A stretch of DNA of 64,000 nucleotides. Origin: Algibacter pectinivorans (GTDB lineage Bacteria; Bacteroidota; Bacteroidia; Flavobacteriales; Flavobacteriaceae). Where the stretch lies: positions 62,001 to 126,000 of the forward strand of contig NZ_FOMI01000010.1 of NCBI RefSeq assembly GCF_900112595.1, given 5' to 3'. The notes below the pieces were generated by a model, which was given only the letters and a program-made list of their open reading frames with translations, had not been told where the DNA came from and made no database searches. Of this stretch, positions 44,449-53,963 are shown piece by piece. Position numbers and translations under genes: made by a program. Each line of letters begins with the position of its first letter. Position 1 is the first letter of the stretch.

Positions 44449-46874
44449 ATTGTTTTATTGATTGTTTTATTAATTTTTTCAATTTCTATTAAAATAAGCT
44501 CTAAATGAGATTTATTGATACCCTTCTCTCCTTTTATTAAGCTATTAACTGATTTTTTAAGTTCCAAAAGGTGTTCTCTTCCATATAAAACAACATCACT
44601 TCGCTGGGCTGCTGTTAATAATTTCCCTGGGGTTGGCACGAGTAATGTTTCCATTTTTTCAATATAGCTGTTCTGAAGGCTTCGTCGGTAATAATCAGAT
44701 TTTTCATCACCATTAAATTTTGCCCATACTGTTTCTTGTAAATCATTTAAAAACTCTGGAACAGTATAAGCTTCATCGTATTGAATCGATTTCTGACTTA
44801 AATTATAAAGCATACCTGGGCTCAATAACATTAATAGAACCTGATTTTGTTCTGCTGAGATTTGCTCACTTGTTTTTAAAGGAATTAATTGATCTATTTC
44901 CTTTGGATACATCCACAAAGGTGCCTCAAATAACTGTCTTCCTAAGTAATCAATGACTTTTTTAACCTTTTCCTTGGGTATGCCTTGATATACCGCTCCG
45001 CTTTGATCTACTGTTTTCTTTGTTATGTAATCGTTTCCAATGTATTTTAAAACATGATACAAATATGTTCGATATTGTTTTACTACTACTTTGTGCATAT
45101 CGGACAGGTTATTATATGCATCGTTTGGTTCGTAGGTCCAATCTATTAAATTCTCTACAACCCGCTTAAGGTTTTTAATCCCATAATCACTGGCCAATAC
45201 CGCGTCATCGCCAAGGTCTTCCTTTTGGCTTAGCGGATTTCTATCTTTTCCTTCGCCTGCGAACCATAATTTAGGATTGTTAGTTAAAGCTTCTGTAGTC
45301 ATTTTTAACAACATGTCTTCTTCCTGAAACTCATCTTTAGCGTTTGGATAGAAGCCATATCCCCATTTAATAGCCCATTTATCGTAAATACCTATTCTAG
45401 GATATATCCCTATAGGGCTAATACTATCTTCAGGTTGAGCCACGTAATTAAAGCGCGCATAATCCATTATTGAAACGGTATGCCCATTAGCTTCAACCCA
45501 TTCCTTGTCCCTAAGCTTTTCTACTGGTGTTGCAATACTAGCCCCCATGTTATGGCGTAAACCAATAGTATGACCTATTTCATGCGAAGACACAAATCGA
45601 ATTAATTGCCCCATAACCTCATCATCTAAATGCATTTTTCTTGCTCTAGGATCGATAGGTCCAGCTTGTACCATATACCACTGCTGAACGAGTTTCATTA
45701 CATTGTGATACCAACCTACATGACTTTCAATAATTTCTCCACTTCGAGGGTCACTTATTCTTGGCCCATAAGCATTAGGAGTTTCGGATGAGTAATACCT
45801 AACTACCGAATAGCGCGCATCTTCTAGACTCATTGTAGGATCGTCTTCTGGCCACTCTTTTCCTATAATAGCATTTTTAAACCCAGCAGCTTCAAAAGCT
45901 ATCTGCCAATCATTAATCCCCGCTATTAAATAAGGCCTCCACTTTTTTGGTGTTGCAGGATCTATATAATATACTATTTGTTTCTTTGGCTCTACTAGCT
46001 CGCCTCTAAGATACTTTTCTATATCTTCTTCCTTAGGCTCTAAACGGTAACGCTGAACAATATGTTTTGATTCAACTCGCTGCTGTTCATCGGAAAACAG
46101 CACATATTTATTAGCAAAATACCCAACACGCTCATCAAAAAACCGTTTGCGCATAGGAACTTTTGGTAACAACACGATAGATGTATTCATTCTAAGCGTA
46201 ATACTTCCTACCGAAGACAAGGATTTTTTAAAGGTTTTAATGGTTTTAACCTCAATATTAATAGCATAAACTTTTATATCTTCAATAAAAGACCTATCGT
46301 TTGCCAGCGATGATAATTTATTATCTGTCTTCTCTTTGTTTGATAATGAAAATACAGGGTTATCTTTTTTAAAGGCATTAGTTACCTCAATAACAATATT
46401 ACCTGTTAACGGATTGATTGACTTTATTGGGAAGGATTCAATTATTGGATTTTCGTTGCTTACTGCCAATGCTTTAGCTAACATGGCATCTTTAGAACGT
46501 ACATCCTGCTTATACTGTAAAGCTCTTAAAAAAACATTGTTATTATTCCCTTTTTCGAAATAAATAGTTTGTTCATTAGCCTTTTCTCCTCCAAAACGCC
46601 CCATACCTACTGGGGTTGATAGATATCTTGTTACCACCAACATATATCGATTAAATAAACTATCTGGTATTTGAAAGTACAACTTCTCGTCAACCTTACT
46701 AACAGAAAACAAACCAGCTTTAGTCAAGGAATCGTTACTTATTAATTTACTGTAAGATTCAATACCTTTTTGTTGCGTGGTATCGATCTTTTTGTTTTGG
46801 TCTGTTTGTGCCGTTAGGCACTGTTGTCCTGAAATAACCAGGATTAGTAATATATATACTAACTTGTTACTCAT
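44445..46874 (-). CDS. Large secreted zinc-dependent metalloprotease, DUF5117/DUF4953 type
   Basis: An 809-residue exported protease with a signal peptide (about 1-23). The N-terminus has a DUF5118-like segment (SLTKAGLFSVSKVDEKLYFQIP) and a DUF5117-like region (about 100-290, YFEKGNNNNVFLRALQY, RYRLEPKEEDIEKYLRGE). HEIGHTIGLRHNMG (residue about 430) is the HExxHxxGxxH zinc site, and SIMDYARFNYVAQP provides the Met-turn. The C-terminal helical part matches DUF4953. Substrates of this group are not established. The gene begins 2 bp after susD, so it is an integral operon member, and its export predicts cleavage of a peptide or protein at the surface or in the periplasm. Confidence 0.85.
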   Translation of the reverse strand: MSNKLVYILLILVISGQQCLTAQTDQNKKIDTTQQKGIESYSKLISNDSLTKAGLFSVSKVDEKLYFQIPDSLFNRYMLVVTRYLSTPVGMGRFGGEKANEQTIYFEKGNNNNVFLRALQYKQDVRSKDAMLAKALAVSNENPIIESFPIKSINPLTGNIVIEVTNAFKKDNPVFSLSNKEKTDNKLSSLANDRSFIEDIKVYAINIEVKTIKTFKKSLSSVGSITLRMNTSIVLLPKVPMRKRFFDERVGYFANKYVLFSDEQQRVESKHIVQRYRLEPKEEDIEKYLRGELVEPKKQIVYYIDPATPKKWRPYLIAGINDWQIAFEAAGFKNAIIGKEWPEDDPTMSLEDARYSVVRYYSSETPNAYGPRISDPRSGEIIESHVGWYHNVMKLVQQWYMVQAGPIDPRARKMHLDDEVMGQLIRFVSSHEIGHTIGLRHNMGASIATPVEKLRDKEWVEANGHTVSIMDYARFNYVAQPEDSISPIGIYPRIGIYDKWAIKWGYGFYPNAKDEFQEEDMLLKMTTEALTNNPKLWFAGEGKDRNPLSQKEDLGDDAVLASDYGIKNLKRVVENLIDWTYEPNDAYNNLSDMHKVVVKQYRTYLYHVLKYIGNDYITKKTVDQSGAVYQGIPKEKVKKVIDYLGRQLFEAPLWMYPKEIDQLIPLKTSEQISAEQNQVLLMLLSPGMLYNLSQKSIQYDEAYTVPEFLNDLQETVWAKFNGDEKSDYYRRSLQNSYIEKMETLLVPTPGKLLTAAQRSDVVLYGREHLLELKKSVNSLIKGEKGINKSHLELILIEIEKINKTINKTI

Positions 46875-46876
46875 AA

Positions 46877-48301
46877 TTAAAATGGTACTTTTTCGTTTGT
46901 ATTTAAAGTAAGATTTGGGTTTTTAGTTAACGCAGCTAAAGGGAATGGAATAATATATAATCTAGAATCTGGTTTTAAAACGTAGGTTTCCTGCGGAACG
47001 GTTTGATTCACAATAGGAAATACACGGGCTATGGTTTTAGCATACTCGGGTTCGTTGTTAAATCGTTTAAGATCGAAAAAACGATGAAACCCAAAAAGCA
47101 ACTCTTTTCTACGTTCGTTTATAATGAGCTCCATGGTCTCTTTTCTTGTTGAAGGCACTTGCAAATCTGTTGTTTCTGAGAGTATTCGTTTGGCTCTCAA
47201 AGTGTTCAATATATCAATAGCATCACTCAATTTATTTTCTCTAGCATAACACTCTGCAAGCATTAAATATACTTCGGTAGTTTTCATGCCTACCGTGGGG
47301 TTGAAGTATTTATTGTAGCGTACATTCCAATATGCAGTATTAGATCCTTGATCTAAAAATGAAGTTGATGTTGAATTAAAAAACAAATTAAAGCGAGCAT
47401 CGTCATCTCCAAAAAGGTTAACTAACTCGGGGCTAATAATAGAAATGAACGCAAAATTCATCTCGGTATATCCAGACATGTACATATAGCTTAATACTTC
47501 TACATTATCTTCTGCAGGCACGGAAACCTCATTTGGACCTCCCTGTTCATGATAAGCTACTAAATCAAATATTTGATTGTTATAGCTAAGCGACTCTTCA
47601 GCAGCTTGTTTTGCTTCTGTTACCTCTCTTTTAAACAAATGCACCTTAGCTTTAAATGCATAGGCCAAAGCTAAAGACGGATGATAAACATCTAGCGGAA
47701 CTTCTTCTAAGTATGGTAGAGCTTCTTCAATATCTCTTTGTATAAAATCATAAACCTCTGCTACAGTTGATTTTTTAGGTTGTGCTTCCAAATCAAATTT
47801 ATCCATAATACAGATCCCTCCATCTGTTGCGGCCGTATTTGGGTCATAGGCTTTAGCATAAGTGTTTACCAATAGAAAATGGTCGAAGGCTCGGTAAATT
47901 TTAGCTTCGGCTTTTGCTAATTGTTTGGTGTAGCCATCTCCTTCACTTTCATCTACTAAAGAAATAATTGTATTCCATCTATTGATATATGAGTATGCTT
48001 GATTATAAAAACTTGAATTTTTAAGTAAAGACACTCTATCCGTAGTTTCGTCAAAAGTAAAATTAATGATATCAATGTTTGGTGTTTGCCCTATTACATT
48101 TGACTCTCTCATCCATTGATCATCTGATAGGTATTGAAAATTATTTACTGGATATGCTCTATTTGGTAGAGATACCATTTTATGAAAATCTGAAGCAGTT
48201 TCTATTACTAACGCTCCTTTTGGCGTAATATCTGTATAATCTTCACAGGAAGATATTGCTAATAATAATATCGAAAAAATAAATTTATATATAGGTTTCA
48301 T
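46877..48301 (-). CDS. SusD/RagB family outer membrane lipoprotein
   Basis: A 474-residue SusD homologue. The lipobox AISSC puts the lipid at about residue 19, followed by EDYTDITPKGALVIETASDF, a normal RagB start. TPR-type helices (KQLAKAEAKIYRAFDHFLLVNTYAKAYDP) and the C-terminal VYLMLAECYARENKLSDAIDILNTLRAKR and ERRKELLFGFHRFFDLKRF segments are signature regions. It begins 5 bp after susC. It should form the lid of the SusC channel and bind the ligand made or released by the co-encoded zincin. Sequence does not tell the ligand. Confidence 0.92.
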   Translation of the reverse strand: MKPIYKFIFSILLLAISSCEDYTDITPKGALVIETASDFHKMVSLPNRAYPVNNFQYLSDDQWMRESNVIGQTPNIDIINFTFDETTDRVSLLKNSSFYNQAYSYINRWNTIISLVDESEGDGYTKQLAKAEAKIYRAFDHFLLVNTYAKAYDPNTAATDGGICIMDKFDLEAQPKKSTVAEVYDFIQRDIEEALPYLEEVPLDVYHPSLALAYAFKAKVHLFKREVTEAKQAAEESLSYNNQIFDLVAYHEQGGPNEVSVPAEDNVEVLSYMYMSGYTEMNFAFISIISPELVNLFGDDDARFNLFFNSTSTSFLDQGSNTAYWNVRYNKYFNPTVGMKTTEVYLMLAECYARENKLSDAIDILNTLRAKRILSETTDLQVPSTRKETMELIINERRKELLFGFHRFFDLKRFNNEPEYAKTIARVFPIVNQTVPQETYVLKPDSRLYIIPFPLAALTKNPNLTLNTNEKVPF

Positions 48302-48306
48302 AGCTA

Positions 48307-51300
48307 TTAAATATTAAGGTTAAGACCGAATAAAAAAGTTTTAGGCAATGGTATACTTCGTGTACCGGTATTGAACGAGTATGCCTCTGGATCAATACCA
48401 TTTCCTGCCGCACTCCAATTCCAAAGGTTATTAATTTGAAATGTCATTTTAGCAGCTGACAACTTAATTTTTTTTGTAATATCTTCTGGAAGATTATAAG
48501 CTAATGAAATGTTTCTTAGTTTTACATAATCACCTTTAATCACATTTACATCAGAATTTATCCATTGGTTACTAATAGTACTTGCATTATTTCTTATGCT
48601 TTCATCAAAATCTACGAATAAACGTGTATTGTTGTTTCTTTGAGAATCAGTATAGCGATCCACTATTCTCTTGTCATTAAGGTCATCAGAGTTTAAGGCT
48701 AAAACATCACTTCGCATAACATTACCTCCAGAGAAAACAAACAAAAAATTTAAATCTAATTGTTTATATGAAAATCTTTGTGAAAAGGAACCTGTATATT
48801 TTGGTAGTAAGCTCCCCATATTTACAAGTGCTTCTGGGTTTGTTATTGTTTTAATACTATCAGGCAAAGGATTTCCTTCATCATCAAAAGTTATTGACGG
48901 TTCTCCATTTTCATCTAGAGCATAAGGATATCCATTAGTAACTCCTCCATGTTTATAAGCATACAAACTGTTATAGGTTTCTCCCTCTATAAAATAATCT
49001 AAAGGAGAACCTACATAAACAAACGCATCAGATGGTTCTCTAGTAACCTTATCTACAGTTGTTTCGTTAAAACTAAATACTAAGTTAGACCCCATTTTAA
49101 AATCTCCTTTACTGTACCAATCAGAACCAATACTTAACTCTATTCCTTTGTTAAGCAGTGCACCTGCATTGATTCTTCTTGTTAAAGCTCCAACAGTAGG
49201 GTCTAAATCAGTGGTTGTTAACAAGTCTGAACTATACTTACGATAAACATCTATACTTCCTCGTAATTTACTTTGCAGCACGCTAAAATCTAACCCCAAA
49301 TTTGTAGTTTCAGTTTTCTCCCATCTTAACTTTGGGTTTGGTTGGGTAGTAATATCAATATATTCTAATGATCTATATAGTCTATCATTTCTCCACCTAG
49401 CGATAATATTTGGAGTTGTAGACTGGTCTACCACCCCTGTATAACCATGAGTCGCTCTTAGTTTTAGAGAATTAACCCAACTCATCTTTTCCATAAAATT
49501 CTCGTTAGTAATATTCCAACCTACACCAACAGACCACAATGGACGATTTTTATATTTTGAATCTACCCCAAATAAATCGGCTCTATCAACTCGGTAACTA
49601 CCCGTTAAATTATATTTAGACAACAAGGTATAGTTAACGGAACTGTAAACTGAAAAATAGCGATGTAATATTTCCTGTTGCACAGTAGAAAGCGCGGACA
49701 ATGTTTTGTTACGCCCATAAATGTAACTTGGAACACCTGTTTCACTAAGGTCTTGTGTATTTAATGTATTATACGTTAATGTTACGGGATTATATCCATA
49801 ATTTAAGCTTTCAACACTTCTTGGAACAAAAGTTTCACGCATTTCAAAACCAGCTATAGCGCTAACAAAATGCTTGCCTTCACCAAATTCTTGACTAAAA
49901 TCTAGTTGATTCCTAAAAGAATGGTTCCTTGCTTGCCTTGTAGATTGCCTATAACGCCCGCCTTCAGAAAAACCATCTAAATAACTGTAAACATCATTAT
50001 TGGGGTTATACTCTGTTAAAGTATTTATAGCATAACGCATTTTATAGGAATCCTGCTCATAATATTGATCGGTATCTGTTCTCACAGCTTCATGTTGAAA
50101 TTGAGAGCTAAGGCTAAGTCCTTTCCTTAATTTCAATCTTAGTTTAGCAAATGCTCTTAAGTTTAATGATTTCCTTTGTGTTATCCCTTCTTGAAGGGCT
50201 TGTAAAACATTAAATGTTACTGGGTTAAAACCACTTAAACCAGCTATTTGAGAGGCAACAATTGGGTTAATTTCACTGCTTGAAGTAAAACCGTCACTAA
50301 TACCTACAAATGGAGACATAACAAGATTGCCATTTTCATCTGTAATTCGTTCATATCGTTTTTGGATATTAAAATCCCCAAAACTTGAATCTGTAATGTC
50401 TGCATTTCTAATAGTTCCATTAACCCCAACGGTAACATCTAAATTATTGTTTACTTTATAACTGCTTTTTGCATAAAGATTAAAGGATTGATTGGAATTA
50501 TACTTTATTCGATTGTCAGTATGGTCATAATTGAACGAAACATAGGTGTTTTGCCTACTAGAACCTCCCGAAAAAGAGATGTTGTAACGTTTTCTGAATT
50601 CATCTTTCCAAACGTTATCTCTATAATCTTTTATGTAATCATTATTTCTCCATTGTGAGGTCGTATTATCATAATCTGATTGAGATATGTTACCTTCTTC
50701 TAAATCTCTGTTTAATTGATATAAAGGGCTGTAATATAGTATTCTACTGCTGCCTATTTCTCCATAATTATCAAACATCGTGGCAATATCACCAAACCTA
50801 TTGCGCTCTCTACTGTAAACAGCTTGTTCAAAATCAATTATATCACTTGTAGAAGCATAATTTAAATCTTTAAGATTAGGTTTTGTTGAAACAAAATAAT
50901 CTGCATTAATACTAACTTTTAACTTCCCACGACCCTTTTTGGTTGTTAATACAATAATACCATTTGCAGCTCTTGAGCCGTAAATAGATGCGGCTGCAGC
51001 ATCTTTAAGAACGTTTACACTCTCTATGTCATAAGGATTAATTTGATCTAGGGTTAGCTCTGTGGGCAAACCATCAATTACAATTAGAGGACTATACCCA
51101 ACCTCAACTGAAGAAAATGTTCCAATACCACGCAAAATAGGTTTATCGGCAGATGCTCCAAATGGGTTTTTTTGATATAATAATCCTGCAACACGGCCTT
51201 CAATGGCTGTTAATAGATCTGAGTTAACACTTTGATTTAAAGTTTTTTGATCTACTTTAGAAACTGCTCCCGTTAAATGCTTTCTGCTTATTGTTTTATA

Positions 51301-51945
51301 CCCTGTTACTACAACTTCATCCATCTCTGTTATTTTCTCCTGAACAACAAGCGTTAGTTGAGTTTTTCCTTTTATTGGAAAATATTCTTTAGCTACAGTT
51401 AAACCTGAACATTCAATTACTCCATTGGAAGGCACATTTTCCATTAAAAAATTACCATCGAAATCGCTTGTACTAAACTTATTTGTCTCTAAAACGTGAA
51501 TAGTAACCCCCGGGAAGGGCTCATTATTAGTGTTTAAAATTTTACCTGTTACATTAATTAATTGAGCAGATAAATTTTCTGTTTTAGATGAAGTAACAAC
51601 AATTGTTGTATTGGTAAGTGTGTATTTTAAATTTTGATTTTTAAAGACTTCATTTAAAGCCTCTTTTAAGCCGACATTTTTAAGATTAATAGTTACTTTT
51701 TTTGATACTTTAAGCAATTTTTGAGTGTACAAAACTTCATAATCAGCTTGTCTTGCTAATTCTTTTAAAGCTTTTTCTAGAGTAACCTCATTAAAATTAA
51801 CTGTTACATTTTGAGCTTGAACTAAAACGCAAAAAAACAGCATAAAAGAAAAGGTAAAACCTTTTAAGTACCGAGATTCAATTATCCTAGAAATTTTCTT
51901 TCCAGGATTTAATTTAGGTATTTTACATTCTGAATTAATTTCCAT
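48307..51945 (-). CDS. SusC/RagA TonB-linked importer with STN signalling domain
   Basis: A TonB-dependent transporter of about 1212 residues. I place the start at 51945 (MEINSECKIPKL) because the signal helix (FSFMLFFCVLVQAQ) then sits at a normal distance; the longer frame from 52053 would add 36 cysteine-rich residues unlike a signal peptide. Mature residues begin with an STN domain (VNFNEVTLEKALKELARQADYEV), then a carboxypeptidase-regulatory-like domain (NVTGKILNTNNEPFPGVTI), the plug (ILRGIGTFSSVEVGYSPLIVIDG, LKDAAAASIYGSRAANGI) and the barrel. STN domains contact FecR anti-sigma proteins. The sigma/FecR pair just upstream therefore probably senses transport by this receptor and induces its operon. 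Confidence 0.91.
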   Translation of the reverse strand: MEINSECKIPKLNPGKKISRIIESRYLKGFTFSFMLFFCVLVQAQNVTVNFNEVTLEKALKELARQADYEVLYTQKLLKVSKKVTINLKNVGLKEALNEVFKNQNLKYTLTNTTIVVTSSKTENLSAQLINVTGKILNTNNEPFPGVTIHVLETNKFSTSDFDGNFLMENVPSNGVIECSGLTVAKEYFPIKGKTQLTLVVQEKITEMDEVVVTGYKTISRKHLTGAVSKVDQKTLNQSVNSDLLTAIEGRVAGLLYQKNPFGASADKPILRGIGTFSSVEVGYSPLIVIDGLPTELTLDQINPYDIESVNVLKDAAAASIYGSRAANGIIVLTTKKGRGKLKVSINADYFVSTKPNLKDLNYASTSDIIDFEQAVYSRERNRFGDIATMFDNYGEIGSSRILYYSPLYQLNRDLEEGNISQSDYDNTTSQWRNNDYIKDYRDNVWKDEFRKRYNISFSGGSSRQNTYVSFNYDHTDNRIKYNSNQSFNLYAKSSYKVNNNLDVTVGVNGTIRNADITDSSFGDFNIQKRYERITDENGNLVMSPFVGISDGFTSSSEINPIVASQIAGLSGFNPVTFNVLQALQEGITQRKSLNLRAFAKLRLKLRKGLSLSSQFQHEAVRTDTDQYYEQDSYKMRYAINTLTEYNPNNDVYSYLDGFSEGGRYRQSTRQARNHSFRNQLDFSQEFGEGKHFVSAIAGFEMRETFVPRSVESLNYGYNPVTLTYNTLNTQDLSETGVPSYIYGRNKTLSALSTVQQEILHRYFSVYSSVNYTLLSKYNLTGSYRVDRADLFGVDSKYKNRPLWSVGVGWNITNENFMEKMSWVNSLKLRATHGYTGVVDQSTTPNIIARWRNDRLYRSLEYIDITTQPNPKLRWEKTETTNLGLDFSVLQSKLRGSIDVYRKYSSDLLTTTDLDPTVGALTRRINAGALLNKGIELSIGSDWYSKGDFKMGSNLVFSFNETTVDKVTREPSDAFVYVGSPLDYFIEGETYNSLYAYKHGGVTNGYPYALDENGEPSITFDDEGNPLPDSIKTITNPEALVNMGSLLPKYTGSFSQRFSYKQLDLNFLFVFSGGNVMRSDVLALNSDDLNDKRIVDRYTDSQRNNNTRLFVDFDESIRNNASTISNQWINSDVNVIKGDYVKLRNISLAYNLPEDITKKIKLSAAKMTFQINNLWNWSAAGNGIDPEAYSFNTGTRSIPLPKTFLFGLNLNI

Positions 51946-52007
51946 ACATTTACTTGTGTTTTTAGTTAGACATTTGTGAAAAAATATACTAGCGACACAC
52001 CTATAAC

Positions 52008-52040
52008 AACCAGAGGCAATGCAACTGCTTCTGGTTTTTT
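52008..52040. promoter_or_regulatory. Hairpin in the susC leader
   Basis: AACCAGAGGCA and TGCTTCTGGTT pair over 11 bp (one G-U pair) around a 7-nt loop. Plus-strand T-run follows at 52037-52040; on the susC (minus) strand the hairpin is preceded by A-rich sequence and followed by GTTGTTATAGG. It lies 60-90 nt upstream of the susC start, between fecR and susC, so it may pause or stop part of the fecR transcript or act in the leader. Confidence 0.45.
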
Positions 52041-52076
52041 CATTGTGAGGCAATATAAACTAGCAAACTTCAGATT

Positions 52077-53216
52077 TTAAGGATACACAATAAGAGTATT
52101 CTTTTTAATCTCAAATTTTATATTATTAAGCTCAAGTACTTTTAATACTTCAGTTAAATTTTTATTCATAAAAGTTCCGCCATTAAATTTCAAATCAGGT
52201 ATATCTCCTTTATATTCCACCTGAATATCGTACCATCTTTCTAATTGTTTCATTACCATTTTTAAATCAGCATTATCAAACTTAAATCTTCCGTCTTTCC
52301 AAGCCATAGCAGATGCCGCATCGACATTGCTAACCAAAATAGAACTTGAGTTTTCGCTTACTTCAGCCTGTTGTCCTGGTCTTAAAATGGTTTTTTTATC
52401 TTTATAAGAAACGGCAACACTTCCTTCTAATAAGGTTGTTTTAGTAAAAGATTCATTGTTATAAGCATGCACATTAAAATGCGTTCCTAAAACTTCAATG
52501 ATTTGGTTTCTAAATTTCACAAAAAATGGTTTACTCTTATCTTTTGCTACTTCAAAATAAGCTTCTCCCTCCAGCTCAACTACTCTTTTATTTCCCTTAA
52601 AATGTGTTGGGTATTTTAATGTAGACATAGCATTTAAATACACTTTAGTACTGTCTGAAAGTATAACATTATACTGTCCTCCAACTGGAGTTGATAAGGT
52701 ATTAAAAGTATTTAAACCTCTATTATCTGTATAAGTATTAGGATTTACTACATACGAAACAAGTCCGTTAGAATTCATTTTAATGGTTACCCTTTCTTTC
52801 TCTCCTTCACTAATAATTGTATCTTTACCTACTATATTGGTTAAAACAATTTGCTTTCCATTAGATAGTGTTAATACGCCTTTGGTTCCTCCTGGGCGAA
52901 TTTCTTTTATTTCTTTTGCTAGCTCAACTCGAGAATCTACTGTTCTTGTAAAATAATATAATCCAGAAGCCAACATTAAAGCAACGGATGCTGCTACATA
53001 CAAACGTTTCCTTAAATTAACCACCTTAGTTTCTTGCTTAACAGGAACCTTATATTTTATATAATTAAAACTACTGTCTAACTGGTCTTTATTTAACCTC
53101 TTTTTGCTATTTGAAGCTTCAAATAAATACCACGCCTCTAGCTTATCTTTTTCATCATCAGATAAGGTTCCGCTCCTGTAATTCTTTAGTAAGGTTAAAA
53201 TTTCTAATTCTGTCAT
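52077..53216 (-). CDS. FecR family anti-sigma factor
   Basis: A 379-residue membrane anti-sigma factor. The N-terminal cytoplasmic part (about 1-68, EILTLLKNYRSGTLSDDEKDKLEAWY) binds the sigma factor; a single membrane helix (about 69-88, LYVAASVALMLASGLYYF) leads to the periplasmic FecR domain (about 105-290, FNTLSTPVGGQYNVILSDSTKVYLNA, VVELEGEAYFEVAKDKSKPF). The C-terminal DUF4974 domain (KFDNADLKMVMKQLERWYDIQV) resembles the STN fold and should receive the signal from the receptor. It lies 171 bp after the sigma gene and about 130 bp before susC, the standard cell-surface-signalling order. Confidence 0.92.
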   Translation of the reverse strand: MTELEILTLLKNYRSGTLSDDEKDKLEAWYLFEASNSKKRLNKDQLDSSFNYIKYKVPVKQETKVVNLRKRLYVAASVALMLASGLYYFTRTVDSRVELAKEIKEIRPGGTKGVLTLSNGKQIVLTNIVGKDTIISEGEKERVTIKMNSNGLVSYVVNPNTYTDNRGLNTFNTLSTPVGGQYNVILSDSTKVYLNAMSTLKYPTHFKGNKRVVELEGEAYFEVAKDKSKPFFVKFRNQIIEVLGTHFNVHAYNNESFTKTTLLEGSVAVSYKDKKTILRPGQQAEVSENSSSILVSNVDAASAMAWKDGRFKFDNADLKMVMKQLERWYDIQVEYKGDIPDLKFNGGTFMNKNLTEVLKVLELNNIKFEIKKNTLIVYP

Positions 53217-53387
53217 AATAAAAAAACAGTTTTATCCCTGTTTATATAAGTAAGACAGATAAAACCATGATTTGTCATAGACGAAATCAAAAAAAAGTTA
53301 AAAAATTATTACCTTTTTGTTAAATACTATTTTTTATATTGAAGATTAAACAAGTAATAAAACAATAAACGACACATAATGAGCAAA

Positions 53388-53963
53388 TTAAAACCTAAAC
53401 ATTAAAACAATTAAAAACGGATTTATTTTAGCCCTTATTTTTTTTAACGCATTATATACTTGTTGTTTGGCTGTTTTATCAGAAATATTTAATTGATTAG
53501 CTATTTCATCATAAGAAAAATGATCTATTTTTCTCAAAACGAAAATTTCCCGCATTTTATCAGGAAGAGATTCTATTTCTTTGGCAATCATAAGGCTTAA
53601 CTCCTCTTCTCTTTGATTAGCATCCGCAAAGGCGTAATTATTTTCTGTAAAATTTGAAATTGACTCCGCGTAACGAGAAACAACCTTTTCATGTGCGATA
53701 TGATTTAGTATTCTGTTTTTAGTTGCCTTATACAAATATGAAGATAGAGAGCCTTTAATATTTAATTCATTTCGTTTGTTCCATATAGCCAAAAAAACCT
53801 CCTGAACAATATCGTTTGCTTCATCCTGATTCTGCAAAATTTTATAGGCATGGTTTATTAAAAGTTTACAATACCTATTAAAAATTACAGTATAAGCCTG
53901 CTGATCATCCTCTTTAAGTAAATCTAATAGTAGCTTGTCTGGATATTTTTTATAAATAGGCAA
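53388..53963 (-). CDS. ECF RNA polymerase sigma factor, FecI/Bacteroidetes type
   Basis: A 191-residue ECF sigma-70 factor. Region 2 is clear (YTVIFNRYCKLLINHAYKILQNQDEANDIVQEVFLAIWNKR) and region 4 has LPDKMREIFVLRKIDHFSYDEIANQLNISDKTAKQQVYNALKKI, including its helix-turn-helix. The short hydrophobic tail (FLIVLMFRF) is common in this group. It should be held by the FecR protein encoded next and released when the STN-type SusC imports its ligand. Upstream lies a region of about 0.95 kb with no intact gene; a TAATTTTG box at 54051-54044 on the coding strand lies about 80 nt before the ATG but lacks a -33 partner. Confidence 0.93.
   Translation of the reverse strand: MPIYKKYPDKLLLDLLKEDDQQAYTVIFNRYCKLLINHAYKILQNQDEANDIVQEVFLAIWNKRNELNIKGSLSSYLYKATKNRILNHIAHEKVVSRYAESISNFTENNYAFADANQREEELSLMIAKEIESLPDKMREIFVLRKIDHFSYDEIANQLNISDKTAKQQVYNALKKIRAKINPFLIVLMFRF

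Noticed and set aside
51946-52053. Start of susC at 52053
   Set aside because: It would place 36 cysteine-containing residues before the basic region and signal helix and cover a hairpin; the ATG at 51945 gives a normal N-terminus.
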